Source: Paenibacillus pasadenensis DSM 19293
GTDB lineage: Bacteria > Bacillota > Bacilli > Paenibacillales > Paenibacillaceae
Length of the DNA: 64,000 nucleotides
Direction of reading: 5' to 3'
NCBI RefSeq assembly: GCF_000422485.1
Contig: NZ_KE383860.1
Coordinates: 1-64,000 of the forward strand
Shown here: positions 52,781-61,004 of the stretch, piece by piece
How the letters are laid out: each line of letters opens with the position of its first letter
Position numbering within the stretch: position 1 is the first letter of the stretch
Program-made: the position numbers and the translations under genes
Notes under the pieces: generated by a model
Told to the model about the DNA's origin: nothing
The model's database searches: none
The model's input: only the letters and a program-made list of their open reading frames with translations

Positions 52781-54721
52781 ATGCTGCTGCAAGTCAACGA
52801 CCTAACGAAAAGCTACGGCATCACCACCATATTGTCCGGCATCACGTTCCAGATCCAGGAGCGCGAGCGCGTCGGGCTTGTCGGCGTCAACGGCGCCGGC
52901 AAGTCGACGCTGCTGCAGATCCTCGCGGGCCAGATGTCCAGCGACAGCGGCGTCATCCACCGCGCCAAGGAGACGCGCGTCGGCTATCTCGCCCAGAACA
53001 GCGGGCTGCAGTCCGAGCGCAGCATCATCGAGGAGATGAGGGCGGTGTTCGGCCCGCTGCTCGAAGCCGAGCAGGAGCTGCGCCAGCTCGAGCGCGACAT
53101 CGCCGATCCGGCGCTGCACGAGGACGACAAGCGCTACCAGGACACGCTCGAGCGCTACGCGCGCCGCTCCGACTGGTTCCGCGACCAAGGCGGCTTCGAG
53201 ATCGAGACCCGCATCAAGAGCGTGCTGCACGGCATGGGCTTCGGCCAGACCGATCCCGCCACGCCGATCCGCTCCCTGAGCGGCGGGCAGAAGACGCGGC
53301 TCGCGCTCGCCCGCATCCTGCTGCAGGCGCCGGATCTGCTCATGCTCGACGAGCCGACCAACCATCTGGACATCGCGACGCTGACCTGGCTCGAGGATTA
53401 TTTGCGCGGCTACTCCGGCGCGATCCTCGTCGTCTCCCATGACCGCTACTTCCTCGACGCGACCGTAGGCACGATCATCGAGATCGAGCGCCATCAGGCC
53501 AAGCGCTATACCGGCAACTACAGCCGCTTCGTCGAGCTCAAGGAAGCCGAGTTCGAATCGGCGATGAAGCAGTTCGAGAAGCAGCAGGACGAGATCGCCC
53601 GCATGGAGGAGTTCGTGCGCCGCAACCTCGTGCGCGCCTCTACGACCAAGCGCGCGCAGAGCCGGCGCAAGGCGCTCGACCGGATGGAGCGGCTCGACCG
53701 TCCCCAAGGCGATCTGAAGCGCGCGCATTTCCGCTTCGAGACGGAGCGGACGACCGGGCGCGACGTGCTCGACGCGCGCGAGCTGTCGGTCGGCTACGAG
53801 GACCGCGCCGAGCCGGTGTTCCGGGACGTGTCGCTGCGCATGGAGCGGGGCGAGACGGCCGCGCTCGTCGGGCCGAACGGCATCGGCAAGTCGACGCTGC
53901 TCAAGGCGCTCATCGGCAAGCAGCGGCCGCTGTCCGGCACGATCCGCTGGGGCACGCATGTCAAGATCGGCTACTACGATCAGGAGCAGACCGAGCTGAG
54001 CGGGACGAACACCGTGCTGGAGGAAGTATGGAGCGCCTACCCGCATGTCGAGGAAGCGCGCATCCGCACCGTGCTCGGCAACTTCCTGTTCAGCGGCGAC
54101 GACGTCAAGAAGCGCGTCGGCTCGCTGAGCGGCGGCGAAAAGGCGCGGGTCGCGCTCGCCAAGCTGATGCTGCTGCAGGCCAACGTGCTCATCCTCGACG
54201 AGCCGACCAACCATCTGGACCTGTACAGCAAGGAAGTGCTGGAGACGGCGCTGCTCGATTACGAGGGCACGCTGCTGTTCATTTCCCATGACCGCTACTT
54301 CCTTAACAAGATCGCCGAGCGCATGATCGAGCTGACGCCGACCGGCACGATCGACTACCTGGGCAACTACGACGACATGATCGAGAAGAAAAAAGAGCTG
54401 GAGGAGCTGCGGCTGGAAGCCGGAGCAAAGCAAAGCGCGGCCTCGGCGGCCGCGGCCGCAGCCGACAAGCCGGTCGGCGCCGGCTCGTACGAGGCGGACA
54501 AGCAGGCGAAGCGCGACGAGCGCGCGCGCCAGCGGCGGCTGGAGCAGCTCGAGGCGGACATCGCCCGCCTGGAGGGGGAGAGCGGCGAGCTCGAGGAGCG
54601 GCTGGCCGACCCGGACGTATACCAGGACTATGTGCAGGTCCAGTCGATCCAGGAGGAGCTCGCATCGGTCAAGGCCAAGCTGGAAGCGGCCTACGCCGAA
54701 TGGGAAGAGCTGCTGGCCTGA
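52781..54721 (+). CDS. ydiF: ABC-F family ATPase (YdiF-like)
   Basis: 646 residues, two ATP-binding cassettes with no membrane domain. First Walker A G-V-N-G-A-G-K-S-T and signature L-S-G-G-Q-K-T-R-L; second Walker A G-P-N-G-I-G-K-S-T and L-S-G-G-E-K-A-R-V. The interdomain linker (about residues 240-320) is long and charged, as in ribosome-bound ABC-F factors, and a C-terminal coiled coil follows an Ala-rich linker. ABC-F proteins act on the ribosome E site. The position next to moaC on one side and tsaD on the other matches ydiF. AAAGGA is 12 nt upstream of the chosen ATG. Confidence 0.9.
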   Translation: MLLQVNDLTKSYGITTILSGITFQIQERERVGLVGVNGAGKSTLLQILAGQMSSDSGVIHRAKETRVGYLAQNSGLQSERSIIEEMRAVFGPLLEAEQELRQLERDIADPALHEDDKRYQDTLERYARRSDWFRDQGGFEIETRIKSVLHGMGFGQTDPATPIRSLSGGQKTRLALARILLQAPDLLMLDEPTNHLDIATLTWLEDYLRGYSGAILVVSHDRYFLDATVGTIIEIERHQAKRYTGNYSRFVELKEAEFESAMKQFEKQQDEIARMEEFVRRNLVRASTTKRAQSRRKALDRMERLDRPQGDLKRAHFRFETERTTGRDVLDARELSVGYEDRAEPVFRDVSLRMERGETAALVGPNGIGKSTLLKALIGKQRPLSGTIRWGTHVKIGYYDQEQTELSGTNTVLEEVWSAYPHVEEARIRTVLGNFLFSGDDVKKRVGSLSGGEKARVALAKLMLLQANVLILDEPTNHLDLYSKEVLETALLDYEGTLLFISHDRYFLNKIAERMIELTPTGTIDYLGNYDDMIEKKKELEELRLEAGAKQSAASAAAAAADKPVGAGSYEADKQAKRDERARQRRLEQLEADIARLEGESGELEERLADPDVYQDYVQVQSIQEELASVKAKLEAAYAEWEELLA

Positions 54722-54845
54722 CGGCATGGGCTGACGGCCGCCGAATGGGAGGAGCTGCCGGGCTGGCGAGCTGGCGATGACAGACGGACGAGAGGCGTTG
54801 CCGACGGACGGGACTGCGTGCCGAGTCAAGGAACGGCGCACCAAT

Positions 54846-54884
54846 AGCCGCAAGCGTCCATTTCAGGATGCTTGCGGCTTTCCT
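54846..54884 (+). terminator. Terminator of the ABC-F gene
   Basis: AGCCGCAAGC and GCTTGCGGCT with an inner TCC/GGA, then a short T-rich tail, 125 nt past the stop. Confidence 0.7.
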
Positions 54885-54959
54885 CGTTCTGCTGCTGACA
54901 TTTGCTGAGGCGCAGCCTGTTCAAGATTGCGGCGCTTTGTCTTTATTGAACCCATGCTC

Positions 54960-54989
54960 TTGACCAGATCCTGGTCTTCGTGGTATGAT
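54960..54989 (+). promoter_or_regulatory. Strong promoter in the ABC-F/tsaD interval
   Basis: -35 TTGACC (54960-54965), 18-nt spacer, -10 TATGAT (54984-54989). No coding gene with an RBS follows for 900 nt. Confidence 0.65.
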
Positions 54990-54995
54990 GTTAGT

Positions 54996-55640
54996 TATTG
55001 ATTACCCGCCTATTCCCCTTCTTTCAGGAATCGCATGTTTTTCCCCGATTCCGCCGTTACTTGAATCCCTTGATTAGCCTGCCAGCTGTTGCTAGAAGTT
55101 CTGATTCACACTGGCGCGGTCTTCGGAGCCGCAAGGACGGAAGAGAGGTAGGGCTTCCGTTGTATTGGATGGCCTTTCGCCGGAACGTTGCCCGGCGCCT
55201 GAAGGCATCGCAACACCGAGCAGGTCGAGTTTCATCTGTAGGTTATGGAAAAGAAGCAGGAATAATCCCGCTCGAGCCCGGCCGGGCAGCGCTTATGGCG
55301 CTCCGCCAGCCGCATGTGCTACGTTGCTCGAGCGTGGGTCGTCATAAGGCCGATTCGGCGCCTCAAGCCGCTTGGCCGCTTGTCACTCCGCCCTGCGGGC
55401 GAGGCAAGCGCAACATCAGAAGGCTCTCCGCCGCAGCTGCATGCAGCCGGCAGAGGGCCTTCGTCCATTTTCCGCGCGATGACTTCGATGCGGGTCAGCT
55501 GCGTCAGCGCCCTTGCGTCGTGGTCTGGGCGTTGTTTTGGAGGATTCCTCCCGACTATCAACAGGCTTGTCCACAGCTCGTGAATAATCGTCGGACAATT
55601 CACTCGATGGACGGGGATAAAACGGTACGTATGATGGAGA
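54996..55640 (+). ncRNA. Candidate uncharacterised structured RNA
   Basis: A stretch of about 600 nt behind a strong promoter with no believable reading frame but many stable helices. Examples: GCCTTT-CGCCGG pairing with CCGGCG-GAAGGC near 55180-55215; a long stem GAAGGC-TCTC with GAGG-GCCTTC and inner GCCG/CGGC near 55420-55475; GGAAG/CTTCC near 55140-55160. I could not match it to RNase P, tmRNA, SRP RNA, 6S RNA, a T-box or a known riboswitch. Ends are uncertain; no terminator was found. Confidence 0.45.
55567..55587. promoter_or_regulatory. DnaA-box pair
   Basis: TTGTCCACA at 55567-55575 and, on the opposite strand, the complement of CGTGAATAA at 55579-55587. Each differs from the TTATNCACA consensus at one position. 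Confidence 0.5.
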
Positions 55641-55680
55641 TTTAAGGCGATCGCCTTCCCTCATGGATGGACTCTGGATT

Positions 55681-55718
55681 TTATCCACAGAATCCACAAT
55701 ACCCACACCCAATTCACA
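55681..55718 (+). promoter_or_regulatory. DnaA-box cluster (head-to-tail 9-mers)
   Basis: TTATCCACA (perfect, 55681), GAATCCACA (55690), ATACCCACA (55699) and CAATTCACA (55710) follow each other on one strand; the last three match 7 of 9 consensus positions. From memory of the B. subtilis literature, a DnaA-box cluster also lies between ydiF and gcp (tsaD), the same interval. Confidence 0.65.
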
Positions 55719-55905
55719 GATTCAGCGCGAAGCGCTCTGACGGCCGATAATAGGACCTCCGTTTGGATGAATCTTCCGAAACGGTATGGTAAAATAGGGG
55801 CTCCGCCGATAGGACGGCGCAACTATTCCGCCCTTCTGCTCGTCCCATTTTCAGCAGCGATGAATCCCTGACGGAAGCCGCAACACCGCAAGAGAGGTGA
55901 AAGTT

Positions 55906-56337
55906 ATGATGAATACCGATTCCCGCATCGTCTCCTCTGTCCCTGCCGACCCTCCGGTGCCGCGCCGCGCCTCGAAGCGCTCGCCGTGGCCGTTTCTGAT
56001 CGCCTGGATCGTCATCATCGCCGCCGGCGTCGCCGGCGCCTGGTTCTATACGCAGCGCCTGCAGCAAGAGCTCGCCGTCCAGATCCAGCAGCAGACCGAT
56101 CGTCAGATCGCCGAGATGCAGTCGGGCTACGACGCCCGCCTCCAGCAGCTTGAGAGCGGCTATGCGAGCCAGCTCGCCGAGCTGCAAGGCAAGGTGGACA
56201 GCCTGAACGAGCTGCTCGCGTTCAACCGCGACAACGCCAGCAGCAAGACCGACAACAGCAACAAGCTGTACACGCAGCTCAGCCAGGTGCAGAAGCAGCT
56301 GGACGAGCTCAAGAAGAATCTGGACGTGCTGAAATGA
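55906..56337 (+). CDS. Membrane-anchored coiled-coil protein
   Basis: 143 residues from the ATG eight bases after AGAGAGG; a GTG three codons upstream abuts the RBS. A basic N-terminus, one membrane helix (about 28-48) and a long Gln/Leu-rich coiled coil (about 50-140) outside the membrane. No family recognised. Its stop overlaps the start of the glycosidase gene (ATGA), so the two products probably work together at the cell surface; a scaffolding role is an inference. A TAAAAT box with upstream TG lies at 55790-55795. Confidence 0.7.
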   Translation: MMNTDSRIVSSVPADPPVPRRASKRSPWPFLIAWIVIIAAGVAGAWFYTQRLQQELAVQIQQQTDRQIAEMQSGYDARLQQLESGYASQLAELQGKVDSLNELLAFNRDNASSKTDNSNKLYTQLSQVQKQLDELKKNLDVLK

Positions 56338-57410
56338 CAAGCGTGCAGCGGCTCAATCGCTGGATGCTGCTGACGACCGCGCCTTTTCTCGGCGCGCTGC
56401 TGCTGCTGCTCGCGGTCCAGGTCGAGGTGAAGCTGCCTGACGCTGCCGGTCCGGCGGTTGTCCCGCAGCAGCCGGCAGCGGATCCGGCGCCGGCCGCCCG
56501 CATCGGCGGCTCGCTCGACGAAGCGGCCGTCGTCGCCGCCCAAACCGCGGACGCCATCAAGCGCGGCTCGGAGCTCTACACGCAGACCGCGCGCCGCATG
56601 AGCGCGATCGCCAGTACGGCCGCCGTGCAGAGCAGCCGTCCGCTCCTGATCTACGACCGCCGCATCACGCTGCCGCTCGGCAGCCCGTCGCGGACGATCC
56701 AGTCGGATCGGCTGACGGCGCAGCTGTTCCCGATCAAGGCTCAGAATTTCACCGCCTATGCCTTGAAGATCCGGCTCAAGGACAAGGATGCGATGAAGCT
56801 CGTCATCGGCGGGGACAAGCCCGGCAAGGCCGAGACGACGCTCGCGGCCGCGAAGCGCTACGGCGCCGCCGTCGGCATCAATGCCGGAGGCTTCGCCGAC
56901 GACGGCAACGGGCGGCGCTATCCGCTCAGCACGACCGTGCTGGGCGGGAAGTACGTGAACGGCTTCGAGCCGTCGTACAAGGATCTGTTTTTCGTCGGCT
57001 TGAACGAACAAGGCAAGCTGATCGGCGGGAAGTACGCGACGCGCGAGCAGCTCGACCGGGAACAGCCGCGCTTCGGCGTCTCGTTCGTGCCGATCCTGAT
57101 GAAGGACGGCATCGCCCAGCCGATTCCGGCCAAGTGGCAGCTCAGTCCGGGCCGCGCTCCGCGCACCGTCGTCGCGAGCTACAAGGATGACCAGCTGCTG
57201 TTCCTCGTCGCCGACGGCTACAACGAGTCGGGAAGCTCCGGCGCCACGCTGCGCGAGATGCAGATCCTGCTGTCCCGGTTCAAGGCCGTGGACGGATACA
57301 ACCTCGACGGCGGCGGCTCGTCGACGCTCGTCTTCGACGGCCGCGTCGTCAACCGGCCGTCGGACAAGACGCTGCGTCCGGTCGCGACGAACTTCCTGTT
57401 CTTCTCGTAG
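56334..57410 (+). CDS. Phosphodiester glycosidase (NAGPA-type) family protein
   Basis: 358 residues. A membrane or signal segment (about 11-31), a Pro/Ala-rich linker, and a domain with G-I-N-A-G-G-F, R-T-V-V-A-S and the C-terminal N-L-D-G-G-G-S-S-T-L-V-F signature of the phosphodiester glycosidase (NAGPA) family. In eukaryotes the domain removes a covering sugar from mannose 6-phosphate; bacterial members are exopolysaccharide- or cell-wall-associated glycosidases. Translation is coupled to the preceding coiled-coil gene. Confidence 0.85.
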   Translation: MTSVQRLNRWMLLTTAPFLGALLLLLAVQVEVKLPDAAGPAVVPQQPAADPAPAARIGGSLDEAAVVAAQTADAIKRGSELYTQTARRMSAIASTAAVQSSRPLLIYDRRITLPLGSPSRTIQSDRLTAQLFPIKAQNFTAYALKIRLKDKDAMKLVIGGDKPGKAETTLAAAKRYGAAVGINAGGFADDGNGRRYPLSTTVLGGKYVNGFEPSYKDLFFVGLNEQGKLIGGKYATREQLDREQPRFGVSFVPILMKDGIAQPIPAKWQLSPGRAPRTVVASYKDDQLLFLVADGYNESGSSGATLREMQILLSRFKAVDGYNLDGGGSSTLVFDGRVVNRPSDKTLRPVATNFLFFS

Positions 57411-57522
57411 CGGAGCGGAGCGAGCATTCGAAACCGGCACCCGCTTGGCGCAGCTCAGCGGAACGAGCATTCGAATCCGACATCCGCTTCGCGGAGCGGG
57501 AACTCGTTCCGATCTCCCTGGA

Positions 57523-57602
57523 GCCCAGATTCCTTTGAATGTATTCTTCCGAAACGGAAGGAATCCGGCCTCCAAGGGAACCGCTGCCGCTTCTCCACGA
57601 GC
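57523..57602 (+). repeat. Intergenic repeat, copy B
   Basis: Same core as copy A at 41614-41697 (GCCCAGATTCCTTTGA ... GGAATCCGGCC ... AAGGGAACCGCTGCCGCTTCTCCA). Upstream, near-repeats GGAACGAGCATTCGAATCC occur around 57415-57480. Located in the 380-base gap between the glycosidase gene and tsaD. Confidence 0.8.
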
Positions 57603-57692
57603 CCCCGTCCGCTTTCGCTTCCCGGTTTCATTTCGATGCCGCTTCGCCTGCCATCCTCAACCCGATTCCGCAGCCATAGACGATGCCCATGC

Positions 57693-57752
57693 AAAAACCG
57701 CCTCAAGGCAAGCAGGAAGCCGTTGCTTCCTGCCCGCCCGAGGCGGTTTTTT
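57693..57752. terminator. Bidirectional terminator between the glycosidase gene and tsaD
   Basis: AAAAACCGCCTC pairs with GAGGCGGTTTTTT; an inner GGC/GCC and a GCAGGAAGC/GCTTCCTGC stem extend it. A and T runs on both sides serve the two convergent genes. Confidence 0.92.
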
Positions 57753-57791
57753 GGATCGAGCGAACTTCGACTATGCGCGCCGGAGCTCTGC

Positions 57792-58841
57792 CTAGCCCCC
57801 CGCGCCGGCAGCCGGCTTGACCGACCAGGCCTCCAGCGACAGGCCGGGATCGGCCTTCAGGTCGAGCTCGTCGAACTGGCCGCGCTTCCACTTGAGATGA
57901 GCGGCGGCGCCGATCATCGCCGCGTTGTCCGTGCAGAGCGAATGCGGCGGAATGAGCAGCGGCAGCCCCTCGGCCTCGCACAGCTCCGTCAGCCGCGCGC
58001 GCAAGCCGCGGTTGGCCGCCACGCCGCCGCACAGCAGCAGCTGGCGCACGCCATGCTCGCGCGCGGCGCGCATCGCTTTGCCGGTGACGACGTCGATGAC
58101 CGACTCCTGGAAGCCGCGGGCCAGTCCCGGCACGTCGAGCTCCAGCCCTTTCATGTTCGCCTGGTTGATGGCGGCGAGCACGGCCGACTTGAGGCCGCTG
58201 AAGCTGAAGTCGTACGAGTCCGGCTCCAGCCAGGAGCGCGGCAGCTCGATGACCGTCTGCGCCTCCGCCGCCGTGCGGTCGACATGCGGTCCGCCCGGAT
58301 ACGGATAATGGAGCGCCCGCGCGACCTTGTCGTACGCCTCGCCGACGGCGTCGTCGCGCGTGCGTCCGATGATTCGGAACACGCCTTCCTCCTCGAGCAG
58401 CACGAGCTCCGTGTGGCCGCCGGACACGACGAGCGCGAGGCACGGATACTCCAGCTCCTGCACGAGCGCGTTGGCGTAGATATGCCCCGCGATATGATGC
58501 GTGCCGATGAGCGGGATGTCGAGCGCCATCGCCAGGCTCATGCCGGACACGATGCCGACGAGCAGCGCGCCGACGAGCCCCGGCCCCTGGGTGACGGCGA
58601 CGGCCGACAGCTCGTCCGGCCGCACGCCCGCTTCCTGCAGCGCCTCTTCGATGATGAGCGTGATCACCTCCACATGCTTGCGGGAGGCGATCTCCGGCAC
58701 GACGCCGCCGAACAGCCGATGCGTCTCGATCTGGCTCGAGACGATGTTGCTCAAAATCTCCTTGCCCCCGCGGATGACCGCGGCGGACGTCTCGTCGCAG
58801 CTCGTCTCGATCGCGAGGATCAAGCCTGCTTCTGTCTTCAT
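57792..58841 (-). CDS. tsaD: tRNA N6-threonylcarbamoyladenosine transferase TsaD
   Basis: 349 residues from the ATG overlapping the rimI stop. The iron-site H-H-I-A-G-H (near 110-115) and the S-G-G-H-T-E-L loop, plus the ASKHA-fold D-N-A-A-M-I-G end, are all intact. It transfers the threonylcarbamoyl group to A37 of ANN-decoding tRNAs together with TsaB and TsaE. Last gene of a three-gene unit. Confidence 0.96.
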   Translation of the reverse strand: MKTEAGLILAIETSCDETSAAVIRGGKEILSNIVSSQIETHRLFGGVVPEIASRKHVEVITLIIEEALQEAGVRPDELSAVAVTQGPGLVGALLVGIVSGMSLAMALDIPLIGTHHIAGHIYANALVQELEYPCLALVVSGGHTELVLLEEEGVFRIIGRTRDDAVGEAYDKVARALHYPYPGGPHVDRTAAEAQTVIELPRSWLEPDSYDFSFSGLKSAVLAAINQANMKGLELDVPGLARGFQESVIDVVTGKAMRAAREHGVRQLLLCGGVAANRGLRARLTELCEAEGLPLLIPPHSLCTDNAAMIGAAAHLKWKRGQFDELDLKADPGLSLEAWSVKPAAGAGG

Positions 58842-59365
58842 TGCGATTGCGCCCTTCCTTCCGCTCCGCCGCGGCCGAGCTCGGCCCACATGATCAGAGC
58901 ATCCTCATTGTTGTCGGAATAGTAGCCGGGGCGGATGCCGGAAGGCTCGAAGCCGAACTTGCGGTACAGCGACTGGGCGATCTCGTTGCTTACCCGCACC
59001 TCCAGCGTCATCCTCGTGGCGCCGAAAAACGTCGCGAGCTTCTGCAGCTCCGACAGCAGCCGCGCGCCCAGCTTGCGCCCGCGGAACGCGCCGCTCACCG
59101 CGATGTTCGTCACATGCGCCTCGTCCATGATGATCCACATGCCGCCGTAGCCGATGATCTCGCCATGCAGCTGCATGACCATGTAGCGGGCGAAGTGGTT
59201 GTGCGTCAGCTCGTTCGCGAACGCATCCGAGGTCCACGGGGAGGTGAACGCTTCATGCTCGATGGCGATGATCGAAGGAATGTCCTCCATCCTCATGGAG
59301 CGGAAGACGAGTCCGTCTCCTCCGTCGTCCTCCGCCTGCTCGCGCAAGCGGTCATAGTCGGCCAT
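58838..59365 (-). CDS. rimI: Ribosomal-protein S18-type N-acetyltransferase RimI
   Basis: 175 residues from the ATG preceded by GGAGGAGAAG; a longer frame upstream has no RBS. GNAT fold with V-S-G-A-F-R-G-R-K-L-G-A-R-L-L acetyl-CoA loop and L-E-V-R-V-S-N-E-I-A-Q-S-L-Y-R-K-F-G-F. The same place between tsaB and tsaD is held by ydiD (rimI) in B. subtilis. It overlaps the tsaE-tsaB gene by 14 bases and tsaD by four. Confidence 0.92.
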   Translation of the reverse strand: MADYDRLREQAEDDGGDGLVFRSMRMEDIPSIIAIEHEAFTSPWTSDAFANELTHNHFARYMVMQLHGEIIGYGGMWIIMDEAHVTNIAVSGAFRGRKLGARLLSELQKLATFFGATRMTLEVRVSNEIAQSLYRKFGFEPSGIRPGYYSDNNEDALIMWAELGRGGAEGRAQSQ

Positions 59366-60809
59366 CGTTCTTCTCCTCCCGGGATTTTTCCAGTAGTTTA
59401 GCTTCCGCTTCAGCCAGCTGCGTGTAGTTAGGAACAAGTCCGTGCGCATCGACCGCTTCACCTCCGGCAAGACTCCGTGCCCCGAGCCAGGCGACGGTTC
59501 GCCCGTCTATCGTATGCGGCTGCCTGCAGACAGCCGGTCCATCTCCGTCAGCCTCGGCCAGCTCTTCGAACCGGCGGATGCTTTCTTCATGCTTGTCCAG
59601 ATCGCCGGTAAAAAGCACATAAGCCGGCCGTCTGTCCGCCGCGGCCAGCAGCTCCGCCAGCCGCGCGGCCCAGCCGTCCATCAGGCGCAGCGCGTCCGGC
59701 TCCAGCCGCCGCCACGGCGCATCCGCGGGCAGCCACTGGCCCTCGGCATAGCCGGGAGCGGCGCCGGCCGCGAACAGCGCCGTATACGCCTGACCGCGCC
59801 GCGCGTCGAGCAGCGGCACGATCCAGCCGCCGGCCTCGTCGGCCAGCAAGCTTGACGAAGCCAAGCCGAGCGTACCTCCGTCGCGAGCGCCGGCAGCCGG
59901 CTCTCCGCTTCCGTCATCAGCGCCGCCGACAGCCGCAGCCGCCAACCCGGCCGCCTCGCGCCAGGCGCCGGCGGCCAGCGCCTCCGGCGTGGAGACGCCG
60001 ACGAGCGGCACGCCCCACGTCCAGGCGAGCGTCTTGGCGATCGAGGCCGCGATCCGCACGCCCGTATACGAGCCCGGACCTACGCCGGCGGCGATGCCCG
60101 CAAGCTCCGTCCCGCGCACGCCCGCCTCGCGCAGCAGCCGCTGCACCGCCGGCACCGCATGCGCGGAATGGTTGCGCGCGGCTGGCGCCTGCACGCTCCC
60201 GAGCGCCTCGCTGCCGCGCATAAGCGCGGCGGCGAGCGTCGGCGTCGCCGTGTCGAGCGCCAGCACGAGCGGCTCCCCGGCTTCGGCCTTCGCTTGCCCG
60301 GCCAGGAGGCCCGCCTGCGTTCCCCCGGCTTCCGCGGCGGCAAGCCATTCCCGCACCCATGCCGCATACGGCAGCCCTTCGCCCCGCAGCGCGAACCCTC
60401 TCCGCTCGCCGTCCTCGCGGACGATGCGGATGCTCAGCTTGCGCTCCGGCAGCAGCTCGGGGATCAGGCTCGCCCATTCGACGAGCGACACGCCGCGGCC
60501 GTACCAGTACTCGTCCAGGCCGAGCTCGTCCGCCTCCTCCGGAGACAGCCGGTACACATCCATATGGTAGAGCGGCAGCCGGCCGCTTTCATATTCCTTT
60601 ATAATCGTAAACGTCGGGCTGCTGACCACGCCCTCCACCGCGAGCGCCGCCGCGAACGCCTGCGAGAAGCGCGTCTTGCCCGCCCCGAGGTCGCCGTCGA
60701 GCGCGATTACGGTCCCGGGCTCGGCGCGCTCCGCCAGCCACCCCGCGAGCCGTACCGTGTCCGCCTCGCTGGCCGCGATCCACTGCGCTTCCGCCGCTTC
60801 CATCGTCAT
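59352..60809 (-). CDS. tsaE-tsaB: Fused TsaE-TsaB protein of the t6A machinery
   Basis: 485 residues in one uninterrupted frame. Residues 1 to about 165 are TsaE (Walker A G-D-L-G-A-G-K-T at 39-46; S-S-P-T-F-T-I-I-K-E-Y; H-M-D-V-Y-R-L). A Gly/Ala/Gln linker (about 160-178) joins TsaB from about residue 180 (L-A-L-D-T-A-T-P, then G-V-G-P-G-S-Y-T-G-V-R-I). In most Firmicutes these are two genes. TsaB dimerises with TsaD and TsaE hydrolyses ATP to reset the complex. The TsaB half has a long Ala/Gly-rich insertion near its middle. The ATG chosen is five bases after GGGTGG. Confidence 0.92.
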   Translation of the reverse strand: MTMEAAEAQWIAASEADTVRLAGWLAERAEPGTVIALDGDLGAGKTRFSQAFAAALAVEGVVSSPTFTIIKEYESGRLPLYHMDVYRLSPEEADELGLDEYWYGRGVSLVEWASLIPELLPERKLSIRIVREDGERRGFALRGEGLPYAAWVREWLAAAEAGGTQAGLLAGQAKAEAGEPLVLALDTATPTLAAALMRGSEALGSVQAPAARNHSAHAVPAVQRLLREAGVRGTELAGIAAGVGPGSYTGVRIAASIAKTLAWTWGVPLVGVSTPEALAAGAWREAAGLAAAAVGGADDGSGEPAAGARDGGTLGLASSSLLADEAGGWIVPLLDARRGQAYTALFAAGAAPGYAEGQWLPADAPWRRLEPDALRLMDGWAARLAELLAAADRRPAYVLFTGDLDKHEESIRRFEELAEADGDGPAVCRQPHTIDGRTVAWLGARSLAGGEAVDAHGLVPNYTQLAEAEAKLLEKSREEKNDGRL

Positions 60810-60890
60810 CTGTTCCACCCTGCTCTCTGTCTGCTGCATCCGTACTCGGAATCTTGTTCCCATTATATCGGCCGCCTCCGCATGCCGCAA

Positions 60891-60920
60891 CCGCCGTCCG
60901 CTGCCGTCCGCCGCCGTCCG
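60891..60920 (+). repeat. Tandem decamer (C[C/T]GCCGTCCG)x3
   Basis: Three consecutive 10-base units CCGCCGTCCG, CTGCCGTCCG, CCGCCGTCCG upstream of the tsaE-tsaB start, next to an inverted CCGCCGCTGCGGCGG-like palindrome. Confidence 0.7.
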
Positions 60921-60937
60921 CCGCAGCGGCGGACGCG

Positions 60938-60981
60938 AAAAAAGCTCCGGCCGGGACCGGTCAGGTCCCCGTGCCGAAGCT
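60938..60981 (-). terminator. Terminator of the YitT-family gene
   Basis: Minus strand AGCTTCGGC/GCCGGAGCT outer stem (one G-T pair), inner CGGG.ACC/GGTCCCG stem, then six T. Confidence 0.88.
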
Positions 60982-61004
60982 CGCAAGCCTTTGCCGGGCA
61001 TCCG

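Noticed and set aside
54996-55640. Interpretation as T-box leader, RNase P, tmRNA or SRP RNA
   Set aside because: Searched by eye for the T-box AGGGUGGNACCGCG, the RNase P GAGGAAAGUCC region, the tmRNA ends and the SRP GGAAGNAGCA tetraloop; none was found.
54998-55645. A 215-codon plus-strand frame in the ydiF-tsaD interval
   Set aside because: No RBS at its ATG, all frames of the stretch are equally open, and the composition (Arg, Pro, Ala) and strong helices fit a folded RNA better.
55681-55718. DnaA-box array as the chromosomal origin
   Set aside because: oriC in Firmicutes lies beside dnaA-dnaN and has an AT-rich unwinding element; neither is here. A secondary DnaA-binding cluster is more likely.
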